A stretch of DNA of 64,000 nt from an uncultured Flavobacteriales bacterium (GTDB taxonomy: Bacteria; Bacteroidota; Bacteroidia; Flavobacteriales_G; Salibacteraceae), in NCBI GenBank assembly GCA_913057205.1, contig CAJXNO010000002.1:1-64000 (forward strand). Direction: 5' to 3'. Below the pieces are notes generated by a model. It searched no databases and had not been told where the DNA came from. It saw only the letters and a list, made by a program, of their open reading frames with translations. A program made the translations under genes and the position numbers. The first letter of the stretch is position 1, and each line of letters starts with the position of its first letter. Of the stretch, positions 53,468-61,364 are shown in pieces.

Positions 53468-53541
53468 GCTGCCGCGCTGAGTTCTCCATTCGGCCCGTGT
53501 GTTTTGGAAGCTTCAAGTTTTAATCTCCTATTAAAACGGTC
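53468..53541 (+). repeat. Diverged direct repeat, copy 2
   Basis: Matches 53304-53378: GCTGCCGC-CTGAGTTCTCCAT, then a shared CCCG, GAAGCTT-AAG, TTTAATCTCC and TAAAA series. Confidence 0.65.
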
Positions 53542-53640
53542 TTTCCACGTCCTACATCCAGAAGGCCATCAAGGTCGGTAGGGCGTTAGTAAGAGATAGC
53601 TAGAAGCTAGAAGCTAGAAGCTAGTAGCCAGTCGCCATCA

Positions 53641-53676
53641 GCTATCAGGGAGAGTCTTAAGTCACCAGTCTTAAGT
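53641..53676 (-). repeat. CTTAAGACT-type repeat module
   Basis: Read on the minus strand it gives CTTAAGACT-GGT-GACTTAAGACTCTCCCTGATAGC, almost identical to the last 40 bases of the window (63961-64000) on the plus strand. Confidence 0.65.
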
Positions 53677-53703
53677 GGGAAAAGCCAGATGCCAGTAGCC
53701 AGT

Positions 53704-53820
53704 AGCCAGCTGAACGAAGTGAACTAACCGAGCGAAGCGAGTTCAACTAGGCGAAGTACTTATGCAGATAGGCTCATGACCGAAGGGAGTAAATCCCGCT
53801 CTGCGGGAAAGCAAACAGCC
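53704..53820 (+). repeat. 117-bp long inverted repeat, left arm
   Basis: Identical to the reverse complement of 60828-60944 apart from one base (C against T near the outer end). It contains a CCCGC-TCT-GCGGG hairpin and GAACT..AGTTC arms. Confidence 0.9.
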
Positions 53821-53896
53821 AAAAGCAAACAGCCAAGAGCTAGATGCTAGAAGCTAGAAGCAACCAGCAGCCAGCAGCACCACACCTCCGGTTTGC

Positions 53897-55003
53897 CTAC
53901 CATGCATCCGCCAACTCCTCGCCTAGATATCCGGCAAGGGCTATGCCCATGCCGCTTAGTCCCGCGACAACCCAAATGCCTTCTGGGGTGCGGTGGACCA
54001 TCGGTTGTTTGTTGCTGGTGAAGCCCATCGTTCCACTCCAGCGTTGTTCGATCTTGTAGCGCTGCCCGAAGAGCTTTATCAAGTACTCTTCTAAGGCCGA
54101 CTGGATCTGATCCGTCAAGCCCTGTTCGGTGGTCTCCTCGCCTGCTTTGTTGAGGTTGCGTCCACCGCCAAACATGATACGATTGCCTAAGTCACGCAGG
54201 TAGTAGAAGCCTTCTTCGATGTGTAGGTTGCCGCGAAACTTTAGGTTTGGAATGGGTTCGGTGAGCAGGACTTGTCCCCTTCCTGGCTTCAATTCTATGG
54301 CTTCCAACAAGCGACCCGCAAAGGCATTGTTGGCTACGATGACGTGTTGACTCGTGAGCAGGAACGAACTGCGGACGCTGTCGTTCAGTTCGATCTCATA
54401 GCTGGAGCCTTGCTGGTTTACCGTTTCCACGGAGGTGCCGTTGATTATCTCTGCGCCCATTGAGGAGACGTAGTTCCTCAGGCTTTTCATGAGCTGGCCA
54501 CTGTTCACCTGGCCTTCACCTTGAATGGAGATCAACTTGCCAGGCGCCTCGATCCCGAGGTCTGCTTTGCGATCCGTGGCATTGGCAAAGTAATCGGGTA
54601 GAAAATCGGCCACTACATCGTTCAGCGCTTCCAACTCCATCGCATCAAGTTGTCCTTCTTCTACAAGCTCATACCCACCGCTTTCTACATAGCCGATGGC
54701 AGCATCCGTCAACCGTTTGCGGGTAATCTGAATGCCCATCCAGCGTTTGAACACCAATTCACGGGCGGCATCCGCCCCCATCAGTTCCATGTCGGAGGCC
54801 AACTCGGTCGGACTCCCGAAACAGGCAAACCCTGCATTGCGCGTGCTGGCACCGTAAGGGAAGGCCGACCGTTCCAAGATCCGGATATTCCTATTCGGAT
54901 CGCGCTCCAGGAAGCTTGCGGCAATGGACAAGCCTGTGATGCCACCGCCAATAATGGTGGTATCGGCATGCAGCAATTCCGATTGTTCCCAGAAACTGAT
55001 CAA
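53897..55003 (-). CDS. FAD-dependent oxidoreductase (DAO family)
   Basis: 368 residues, cytosolic. The N-terminal FAD-binding motif is TTIIGGGITGLSIAASFLE with the acidic strand end ILERSAFPYGASTRNAGF, typical of glycine/D-amino-acid oxidase-like flavoproteins. VIVANNAFAGRLLEAIELKPGRGQVLLTEP and the C-terminal VAGLSGMGIALAGYLGEELA complete the fold. Substrate unknown; DAO members oxidise secondary or D-amines. It is 3 nt downstream of the SDR gene, so the two are probably co-transcribed. Its stop lies 76 nt from the left arm of the inverted repeat. Confidence 0.9.
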   Translation of the reverse strand: MISFWEQSELLHADTTIIGGGITGLSIAASFLERDPNRNIRILERSAFPYGASTRNAGFACFGSPTELASDMELMGADAARELVFKRWMGIQITRKRLTDAAIGYVESGGYELVEEGQLDAMELEALNDVVADFLPDYFANATDRKADLGIEAPGKLISIQGEGQVNSGQLMKSLRNYVSSMGAEIINGTSVETVNQQGSSYEIELNDSVRSSFLLTSQHVIVANNAFAGRLLEAIELKPGRGQVLLTEPIPNLKFRGNLHIEEGFYYLRDLGNRIMFGGGRNLNKAGEETTEQGLTDQIQSALEEYLIKLFGQRYKIEQRWSGTMGFTSNKQPMVHRTPEGIWVVAGLSGMGIALAGYLGEELADAW

Positions 55004-55006
55004 GTG

Positions 55007-55708
55007 CTAGAATGGATTGGTCGCGTGAACGCTCAACTCAGGAATGTAACCGCGGTCGTCCATCTCCAACGCGCCGATGATGGCGTGTGCGATCTCTTCT
55101 GAACGCAACTTGTTCTCGACCGCAGCGCGCTCCTTTCTTCCAGGCTGGTTGAAGGCGGTGGTCACCTCTGACGGATTGATGAGCATCACACGAATGTTAT
55201 CACGTCGCAATTCCTGCTGCCAGCACTGGGTTAAGCCACGCAAAGCGAATTTAGACGAGCTGTAAACAGATCCATGCGCGTAGCCTTTCAGCGCCGCAGT
55301 CGATGCGATGTTCACAATGTTTCCGGAACGTTGCTCCATGAAAACCTTGGCTGCCGCCTGCCCCATCATGGCCGCTCCGAATACGTTCACCCGGTAGATT
55401 TCTTCGAAATCCTCCCAGGTTACTTCGTGCATCAGCTTGCTCCAACCGTGACCGGCATTGTTGATGAGTCCGTCCAGATTGCCAAAGGCGTCTAAGGTCT
55501 CCTTGATCGTTTTATCGATGTCGGCTTGTTGGCTGACATCGGCATGGATGGCAAGCGCGCCAACTTCATTGGCTACTCGCTCCAGTTTGTCTTTATCGCG
55601 ACCGGTGATCGACACCTTGGCTCCTTTTTCTATGAGCAATGCCGCGGTTGCTTTTCCAATACCAGAGCTTCCTCCGGTTACGATGAATACCTTGTCTTTC
55701 AAATTCAT
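55007..55708 (-). CDS. Short-chain dehydrogenase/reductase
   Basis: The start MNLKDKVFIVTGGSSGIG at 55708 gives 233 residues and avoids overlap with yaaA. Cofactor motif TGGSSGIGKA, NNAGHGW (NNAG), the catalytic Ser in NIASTAALKG and YSSSK are present; ITGRDKDKL suggests an NADP preference through the Arg after strand 2. VMLINPSEVTTAF is the PG-like segment. Classical SDRs of this type reduce carbonyls; the substrate is not evident. Confidence 0.94.
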   Translation of the reverse strand: MNLKDKVFIVTGGSSGIGKATAALLIEKGAKVSITGRDKDKLERVANEVGALAIHADVSQQADIDKTIKETLDAFGNLDGLINNAGHGWSKLMHEVTWEDFEEIYRVNVFGAAMMGQAAAKVFMEQRSGNIVNIASTAALKGYAHGSVYSSSKFALRGLTQCWQQELRRDNIRVMLINPSEVTTAFNQPGRKERAAVENKLRSEEIAHAIIGALEMDDRGYIPELSVHATNPF

Positions 55709-55728
55709 ATCATGCTGTGTTTTGTGGT

Positions 55729-56487
55729 TCAACGAATGAAGATCCATTCGCTGTCATTGCTGTGTTTTGGCGAGAAGGTATAGGATTCAAATCCTTTGAG
55801 GTCTTCTGGATCGGTGATTTTGTTTTTGACGATGTAAGATGCCATCTCGCCACGGGCATGCTTTGCATACATCATCACAACCTTCAGATCGTCGCCTTTC
55901 CGGTCTTTAAAAACTGGGGTGATCACCTTCGCATCCAATTGGTCTAATTTGACGGCCTTGGCATACTCGTTGCTCGCCAAGTTCACCACCACCTTTGAGC
56001 TGCTTTCTTCCAGCTCTTCCTTGAGGGTTGCCGTGAGCTTGTCTTGCCAGAAATCATACAGGTTCTTCTTTCTGCGCACCGGAAGCTTGATTCCCATTTC
56101 TAAGCGGTACGGACGTATGCGGTCCAAGGGACGCAGCACCCCGTGGAGTCCGCTCAAGATGCGCACGTGTTCCTGGGCAAAGACACGATCACCTTCGTTC
56201 CACTTGCTTGCATCCATGCCACGGTAAACCTCGCCGGTGAACGCATAGGCTGCTGGTCGGCTCGCCCCATCGGTGAAATCCGCTTCCCATTCCTGGTAGC
56301 GCAAGGCGTTGAGCTCGGTCAGATCCTTGCTCAGGTTCATCAAGCTGCTGAGTTTCTTTTTTGACAAGCCGCGCAGCTTGCTGATCAATTGCGCTGATTC
56401 CTCCTGAAAACGAGGCTGCGTATCGTGCATCTCTGGCAGATTTGATTCGTAGTCCAGAGATTTAGCGGGTGATAAGAGTACGATCAT
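55729..56487 (-). CDS. yaaA: Peroxide stress protein YaaA
   Basis: 252 residues, the normal length for YaaA (DUF328). MIVLLSPAKSLDYE, LMNLSKDLTELNALRYQEWEADF, AAYAFTGEVYRGMDA, LSGLHGVLRPLDRIRPYRLEMG and VVNLASNEYAKAV are family signatures. In E. coli YaaA lowers free iron and binds DNA during hydrogen peroxide stress. Transcribed toward the SDR gene with a 20-nt gap. Confidence 0.95.
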   Translation of the reverse strand: MIVLLSPAKSLDYESNLPEMHDTQPRFQEESAQLISKLRGLSKKKLSSLMNLSKDLTELNALRYQEWEADFTDGASRPAAYAFTGEVYRGMDASKWNEGDRVFAQEHVRILSGLHGVLRPLDRIRPYRLEMGIKLPVRRKKNLYDFWQDKLTATLKEELEESSSKVVVNLASNEYAKAVKLDQLDAKVITPVFKDRKGDDLKVVMMYAKHARGEMASYIVKNKITDPEDLKGFESYTFSPKHSNDSEWIFIR

Positions 56488-56530
56488 TTCGAATCAATCG
56501 GTTTCGTTCATTGTTGGTTCTGAGCTGGAT

Positions 56531-57592
56531 TTACTCCAAGCCCGGTGGTTTCGGAGCTTCAGCGTCAAGCCACTGGAAGAACTGCTCTACTTCGTCGTAG
56601 TGATCCTTCATCCATGCCTCTGAAGCCATGTACACCTTATGGTGCATATAGTGGTAACAGGCCTCCATGTAGCCTTGTTTTGCAATGGCCGAGAAAAAGG
56701 GCACATAGTAGCTCGTCACCACATCCTTACGCGCTTCAAAATCAACCTCTCCTGCTTCAGTGAAGAAGGTCGTTAAGAGAACGATCTGATCGTTCAGCAC
56801 TTTGTCTTTCGCGAGCAGGTCCTTAGCCATGAAGAAGGCCCTGTACTGCAAGTCAAGCGTACGCATCGGATCATTCCACGCATAGCCTTTGTCTTTATCC
56901 TTCCCTTTCTGCTTTTCTTCAACGCTGTGCTGTTCTAAGCCCTCCTGAAACTTCACGATCCGCTCTACCAAACGCGGCGTAAGCTCGTGCTCTGGCTCCA
57001 GCAGCATGAAAAAGTACAATGGATACAGCGCCTCCACCATCCGCTCACGAGCAGAACTAACCCGTGCCATACCTAAATGGCTGTCAGGATGATCTAACTC
57101 TTTCAAGATCGCTCGCTGGAAGGCATCGAAGGCTTCTTCATAACGTTCGGCCTCAAAGGCTGCAACGCCGAGGTTGTAGTTCAACAAGTAATAGTCACCG
57201 AAACGCTTGATGGCCTTGCGCAATACCCGCATCGACTTCTTGGGCTTGTTGCGTTCATCCCAGATGGTGCCGAGCAGGATGCTTCCCTGCACGCCGTGTT
57301 GCGAGTCCTCTTTTGCTGCCTTCTTCGCATACTTTACCGCAGTGGAGTTGTTCTCCATTTGGTAATGTGTGAGTGCGGTCTCATAGTTCAAGAAGCCGCT
57401 TTTCGGATCGATGGCGCGCGCCTTTTCGAATTCCAGCAGAGCCAGGTCATACCGACCATCATCATAGTGGGCTAAACCCCGATCCATGGCCGCGCGAAAG
57501 GCGCTGTCTACCGTGATGCTATCCTCCTGTGCTCCCACATGCGAGCATGTGAAGCCTAGGAACACAAACGATAAGATCAAGCGCTTGGCCAT
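56531..57592 (-). CDS. Tetratricopeptide-repeat secreted protein
   Basis: The start MAKRLILSFVFLGF at 57592 gives 353 residues with a signal peptide ending VGAQ; the longer frame runs into pepD and is rejected. At least three or four TPR motifs are visible: RGLAHYDDGRYDLALLEFEKARAIDP, GFLNYETALTHYQMENNSTAVKYAKKA, YYLLNYNLGVAAFEAERYEEAFDAFQRAI and HLGMARVSSARERMVEALYPL. The C-terminal part (about 230-353) is charged and helical. TPR proteins of this kind scaffold protein complexes in the periplasm. It starts 8 nt after the pepD stop. Confidence 0.88.
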   Translation of the reverse strand: MAKRLILSFVFLGFTCSHVGAQEDSITVDSAFRAAMDRGLAHYDDGRYDLALLEFEKARAIDPKSGFLNYETALTHYQMENNSTAVKYAKKAAKEDSQHGVQGSILLGTIWDERNKPKKSMRVLRKAIKRFGDYYLLNYNLGVAAFEAERYEEAFDAFQRAILKELDHPDSHLGMARVSSARERMVEALYPLYFFMLLEPEHELTPRLVERIVKFQEGLEQHSVEEKQKGKDKDKGYAWNDPMRTLDLQYRAFFMAKDLLAKDKVLNDQIVLLTTFFTEAGEVDFEARKDVVTSYYVPFFSAIAKQGYMEACYHYMHHKVYMASEAWMKDHYDEVEQFFQWLDAEAPKPPGLE

Positions 57593-57600
57593 CGGAGTTA

Positions 57601-59061
57601 CTAGCGCGTTGGAATGGCTTTCAAGGTATCCAGCAAGAGCGACCAAAACTTCTGTACAGAAGATACCTGACAGCATTCGTCTGGCGAGTGTGCACCGCGG
57701 ATGTTGGGCCCGAAGCTGATCATTTCCATCTCTGGATAATTGGTTCCTAGGATGCCGCACTCCAGTCCGGCGTGGCACGCCATCACGTGTGGTTCATCGT
57801 TGAACTTCTTACGGTAGAGCTCTTGCATCACATGCACGATATCGGCTCCCGGACGCGGCGTCCAACCTGGATACGATCCTCCGAACTTCACAGTAGCACC
57901 GATCAATTCGAAGATGCTCTTGATCATGTTTGCTTCGTCCATCTTCTCCGTATCTACCGAGCTTCTCGTGAGGCATTGAACTTCATACTTTCCGTCGCGC
58001 ACCAGCACACGTGCCAGGTTATTGGAGGTCTGTACCAAGTCTTCCATGTCTGGACTCATGCGGTAAATACCTACCGGACAAGCGTAGATGGCGCGGATGA
58101 AATCCATTTGAAAATCTGCCTTGAGCACCTTCTTGGGTGTTTCGATCGCTTGGGTAGAAATCTTGAAGTTGGGGTCTGTGGTGTTGTACTCTGCTTTCAG
58201 TTCTGCTTCGAAGGACTTGAGCCACTGCAAGAAGCCATCGTGCTGGGTAGACTCCACTCCCAATTCACACACCGATTCGCGTGGAATCGCATTTCGGAGT
58301 CCGCCGCCGTCAATGGCTGCCACGCTGATGTTGAATTCTTCAGCCGCTCTTGAAAGCAAGCGGTTCATGAGTTTATTGGCATTGCCAAGTCCCTTATGGA
58401 TATCCATACCGGAGTGTCCGCCAGAAAGTCCGTTCAAGGTCACTTTCATGAAGCTCATGCCAGCAGGCGCATCCGTCTCCACATATAAGCCCGATGCAGA
58501 AACATCGATCCCTCCTGCGCAGCCGATCGTAAGTTCATCGTCATCTTCGGTGTCTAGGTTGAGCATGATGGAGGCGTCTAGGAGTCCGCCTTCCAAACCC
58601 ATCGCGCCGGTCATTCCGGTTTCTTCATCGATGGTGAACAAGGCCTCCAAGGGAGGATGCTCAATGTCGTTAGACGAAAGCAAAGCCATGATGGCCGCTA
58701 CTCCGATGCCGTTGTCTGCGCCAAGCGTGGTACCTTCTGCACGCACCCAATCGCCATCTACGTACATGCGGATACCTTCTTTGTCAAAGTCGAACTCCGT
58801 TGCATTGTTCTTCTGGTGCACCATGTCGAGGTGGCTCTGCAAAACCACTGTCTTGCGGTTTTCCATCCCTGGGGTAGCAGGCTTCTTCATGATCACGTTT
58901 CCCACCTTGTCTACCATGACCTCAAGCCCGAGCTTTCGTCCGAAGTCTTCCATGAAGGCGATGACACGTTCCTCTTTCTTGGAGGGACGCGGCACGGCGT
59001 TCAGGTCGGCAAAATGGTTCCAGAGGGTCTTTGGTTCGAGGCTTCTTACTGCTTCACTCAT
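57601..59061 (-). CDS. pepD: Aminoacyl-histidine dipeptidase (cytosol non-specific dipeptidase)
   Basis: A 486-residue M20-family zinc peptidase of the PepD type, hydrolysing X-His dipeptides and others. Metal and catalytic motifs: VVLQSHLDMVHQKN (His and Asp), GTTLGADNGIGVAA (Asp), the catalytic and ligand Glu in ALFTIDEETGMTGAMGL, and LNLDTEDDDELTIGCAG. LSGGHSGMDIHKGLGNANKLMNRLL marks the dimerisation domain, and CHAGLECGILG holds the last His ligand. Length matches the family. Confidence 0.96.
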   Translation of the reverse strand: MSEAVRSLEPKTLWNHFADLNAVPRPSKKEERVIAFMEDFGRKLGLEVMVDKVGNVIMKKPATPGMENRKTVVLQSHLDMVHQKNNATEFDFDKEGIRMYVDGDWVRAEGTTLGADNGIGVAAIMALLSSNDIEHPPLEALFTIDEETGMTGAMGLEGGLLDASIMLNLDTEDDDELTIGCAGGIDVSASGLYVETDAPAGMSFMKVTLNGLSGGHSGMDIHKGLGNANKLMNRLLSRAAEEFNISVAAIDGGGLRNAIPRESVCELGVESTQHDGFLQWLKSFEAELKAEYNTTDPNFKISTQAIETPKKVLKADFQMDFIRAIYACPVGIYRMSPDMEDLVQTSNNLARVLVRDGKYEVQCLTRSSVDTEKMDEANMIKSIFELIGATVKFGGSYPGWTPRPGADIVHVMQELYRKKFNDEPHVMACHAGLECGILGTNYPEMEMISFGPNIRGAHSPDECCQVSSVQKFWSLLLDTLKAIPTR

Positions 59062-59113
59062 AGCTATTCATTCTTATTTGCTACAATGTTACAGGTTAGC
59101 CCGCAAGTGAAGG

Positions 59114-59935
59114 CTAGGCGTTAAGATTTCCTTGCACAAGTGATTCAAGGGAGCTGAGCCAAGCAATGGTATTCGGACCGGAACGCTGGCAGCGATAGCC
59201 GAATTGCGCCAATCGACCATGGGCGCGTTGGAGGTCATCGGCGCTCAGGTGCATGTCTTCAAAGACCACCAAAGCAGGCTGTATTTCCTCGAAGGGGAAC
59301 ATGCGGATCACCTCCCCATCAAAGCCTTCGGTATCGATCATCAGCAGGTCGGTTTTTTGGAGGATGGGGTACTTAGCGATCAAAGTGGGAAAGGAGATCA
59401 CTGGAACATCAATGGCATCGATCCATTGGGCCGTATCCTTGGGTGGTTTGGCGCCGTTCTTTCGGATGCGCTTGTCCAGTCGGCCTTCGGCGATGAGTTG
59501 TTCGAGGGAGGCCTTATCGAAGCGACTCAAACCACTCGCCCATCGGTCATTGCTGAAGGAGATCTTGTAGAGTTTAGTGGTGCCGTCTTGTTCGCTCAAG
59601 GCGGCGTTCACAACATGGATATCCGGATGCGCGGCGTACATCTTTCGGGTGTAGTTGGCCACCACGTGCGGTTGAGGTTCAAGGAGAACGCCTTGCCAAG
59701 CATCGCGTTTGGCCCATTTCTGCACCGGATCGTGGGTGAAGCCATCGTTTGCCCCTACTTGCAATACGGTGAACTTCGTTTTGGTCTTTGACCAAGCATC
59801 GATCAGGGCATCAACGCTTCCAGGCTTGGGTTGATAGACATACCTTAGGTAGAACCGATAGCTCGGTCCGTTCTTGGCGGCCCAATTGAAACGCCATTGG
59901 TGCACAGCGTGTTTGATGGATGCGATCAAGGCCAC
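59114..59935 (-). CDS. FkbM family methyltransferase
   Basis: 273 residues. Motif I VLQVGANDGFTHDPVQ, LLEPQPHVVANYTRKM, VNAALSEQDGTTKLY and the FkbM-typical LLMIDTEGFDGEVIRMFPFEEIQPALVVFED are present. FkbM enzymes are SAM-dependent O-methyltransferases often modifying sugars or polyketides; the acceptor here is unknown. The start shares one base with the stop of the upstream Lgt-like gene, so both are co-transcribed. Confidence 0.9.
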   Translation of the reverse strand: MALIASIKHAVHQWRFNWAAKNGPSYRFYLRYVYQPKPGSVDALIDAWSKTKTKFTVLQVGANDGFTHDPVQKWAKRDAWQGVLLEPQPHVVANYTRKMYAAHPDIHVVNAALSEQDGTTKLYKISFSNDRWASGLSRFDKASLEQLIAEGRLDKRIRKNGAKPPKDTAQWIDAIDVPVISFPTLIAKYPILQKTDLLMIDTEGFDGEVIRMFPFEEIQPALVVFEDMHLSADDLQRAHGRLAQFGYRCQRSGPNTIAWLSSLESLVQGNLNA

Positions 59936-60717
59936 TAGCGCGATGGTTTAGCGGCAGCCCTTCTATGGAAGTACAGTACCGCGGCAATGCTGATCAAAAT
60001 GAGTGAGATGAACTGCGAATGCGAAAGGAGTCCATCGAAGAGGTATCCCCTCGCCTCGTCTCCACGAAACTCTTCAATAACGCCGCGTCCAACGCTGTAG
60101 AGCATCACATAGATGAGAAAGAGTTGTCCGGGAAAGCGATCCGGACGTTTATAGAGCCATTTCAAGAGCAAGAAGATCCCAAGCAAGAGCGTGACCGCAT
60201 AGAGCTGCGAGGGGTGCAGGTGAACATTCAGCGGATCAGCCTGGCATGCGGGATCGGTGTACATCACACCCAAGACGCTATCGGTAGGCACACCGTGGCA
60301 GCAGCCCGCCAAAAAGCAGCCGATGCGTCCAAATCCATGCGCAATGATGGCGCTGAAGGCCGTAAGGTCAAGCATGCCCCAGATCGGCAGTTTCTTCTCT
60401 TTTAAGAACCAGATCACGGCAGGCACGGCGAAGAGCAAGGAACCAAAGAAGACAAAGCCGTTGCCCATATCATCGAGCATGAGTGATGGGTCACTAATGT
60501 AAAGCGAAGGATCCTCGAGGTAGAACAGCACCTTCCCTCCGATAAAGGCCATAGCGATGATCAGCAGCAAGAGCGAGCTGATGGTATCGGAACGTACGTT
60601 GTAATCCTTCTTAGCAAAAACAACCATGTGCCGATACGCCAAGAAGGCCCCGAGCACGATAAAGAACCCGTAGGAGAAGATGGTCAAGCCACCAAGTTCA
60701 AGCAGGATGGGATGCAT
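59935..60717 (-). CDS. lgt: Prolipoprotein diacylglyceryl transferase-like protein
   Basis: 260 residues with seven hydrophobic segments. FGRIGCFLAGCCHG corresponds to the Lgt signature GRIGNFxN, HPSQLYAVTLL and FLIYVMLYSVGRGVIEEFRGD match the conserved H-x-SQ-Y and R-x-x-EFxR-x-D regions. Lgt attaches diacylglycerol to the lipobox Cys of prolipoproteins in the inner membrane. The signature Asn is replaced by Cys and a C-x4-CC pattern is added; I know this variant from Lgt-like proteins of several phyla, so it may be a second, specialised copy. Next to DUF6787, a neighbour common in this group. Confidence 0.85.
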   Translation of the reverse strand: MHPILLELGGLTIFSYGFFIVLGAFLAYRHMVVFAKKDYNVRSDTISSLLLLIIAMAFIGGKVLFYLEDPSLYISDPSLMLDDMGNGFVFFGSLLFAVPAVIWFLKEKKLPIWGMLDLTAFSAIIAHGFGRIGCFLAGCCHGVPTDSVLGVMYTDPACQADPLNVHLHPSQLYAVTLLLGIFLLLKWLYKRPDRFPGQLFLIYVMLYSVGRGVIEEFRGDEARGYLFDGLLSHSQFISLILISIAAVLYFHRRAAAKPSR

Positions 60718-61040
60718 GGGGCGAAGATAGTTGAGAGGAAAGACAAAAGAGGAAAGACGAAAGACAATAGACCAAAGGCTTGGGCTTGTTGGTTGGGATA
60801 GCTGTTTGCTGCTGGCTGCTGGCTGTTGGCTGTTTGCTTTCCCGCAGAGCGGGATTTACTCCCTTCGGTCATGAGCCTATCTGCATAAGTACTTCGCCTA
60901 GTTGAACTCGCTTCGCTCGGTTAGTTCACTTCGTTCAACTGGCTATTTGCTGTTCGCTTTTTGCTCTGTGATTGTATTGCGAGCTTTAGAGGGGTTTGCA
61001 TCTCACTACGAATTAGGAACTAGCACTTATATCCTAGCTC
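60718..61040. other. Intergenic region carrying the right arm of the long inverted repeat
   Basis: No gene. It contains GCTGGCTGCTGGCTGTTGGC-type tandem words, the 117-bp right arm, and TTAGGAACTAG/CTAGCTCCTAGCCCCT words that run into the stop codon of the DUF6787 gene. Confidence 0.6.
60828..60944 (-). repeat. 117-bp long inverted repeat, right arm
   Basis: Reverse complement of 53704-53820 with one base difference. Together the arms enclose a 7.0-kb block of eight minus-strand genes, from the FAD oxidoreductase to the Lgt-like gene. Confidence 0.9.
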
Positions 61041-61049
61041 CTAGCCCCT
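61034..61049 (+). repeat. CTAGCTCCTAGCCCCT intergenic word
   Basis: A 16-mer identical to 63944-63959, and sharing 12 bases with 18165-18176. It overlaps the stop and last two codons of the DUF6787 gene. Confidence 0.6.
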
Positions 61050-61346
61050 TTTAAAAACCTTCCTCAACCTCTCCAGCGTCTTCTTCTCGTATTTCCAGAA
61101 GAAGTTGAATTGTCCGAACAGAAAGCCGAAGCCAAGCAGGAGCACGTTGTAGACCGGGAGGATCAGGACAAAATAAAGCACGGACATCCACCATTGCTGC
61201 TCGGCATCACCTCGGATCCAGTCTAAGAGGGGTTCTTTGATGAATAGGACGGTGAAGCCGGTACACGCGAAAACCACAAGCACGATGATGACCTGCCAAA
61301 TGGAATCGAGTCCCCAACGGGTTTTCAGTTTTGTAATCCAGCTCAT
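61041..61346 (-). CDS. DUF6787 family small membrane protein
   Basis: 101 residues with two hydrophobic helices (IWQVIIVLVVFACTGFTVLFI and WMSVLYFVLILPVYNVLLLGFGFLFG) and charged ends; WITKLKTRWGLDSIWQ at the N-terminus and FNFFWKYEKKTLERL at the C-terminus match DUF6787, a small inner-membrane family of Bacteroidota with unknown function. Its last codons and stop fall within the repeat word CTAGCTCCTAGCCCCT, so the C-terminal RG may be repeat-derived. It starts 18 nt after the PD40 lipoprotein gene stop and is likely co-transcribed with it. Confidence 0.88.
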   Translation of the reverse strand: MSWITKLKTRWGLDSIWQVIIVLVVFACTGFTVLFIKEPLLDWIRGDAEQQWWMSVLYFVLILPVYNVLLLGFGFLFGQFNFFWKYEKKTLERLRKVFKRG

Positions 61347-61364
61347 GGTGTGGTGGTCAGCGAA

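Larger units (their letters stand above)
52961..53896. repeat. Gene-free region composed of degenerate repeats
   Basis: No coding frame here looks like a protein. The region holds: two GAGTGAG..GACTTTATTCTTYGCTCTCT segments (about 53019-53050 and 53416-53444); palindrome-like boxes at 53051-53066 and 53074-53089 matching those at the tRNA; a ~75-bp direct repeat (53304-53378 and 53468-53541); 12-bp inverted arms around 53229-53325; short tandem words (TAGAAGC, AGTAGCC); and the 117-bp long repeat arm. Confidence 0.7.

Noticed and set aside
60684-60872. Minus-strand frame through the 117-bp repeat (62 codons)
   Set aside because: It is translated repeat sequence (Gln/Asn/Ala/Ser words), with the same words elsewhere in other frames; no evidence of a gene.
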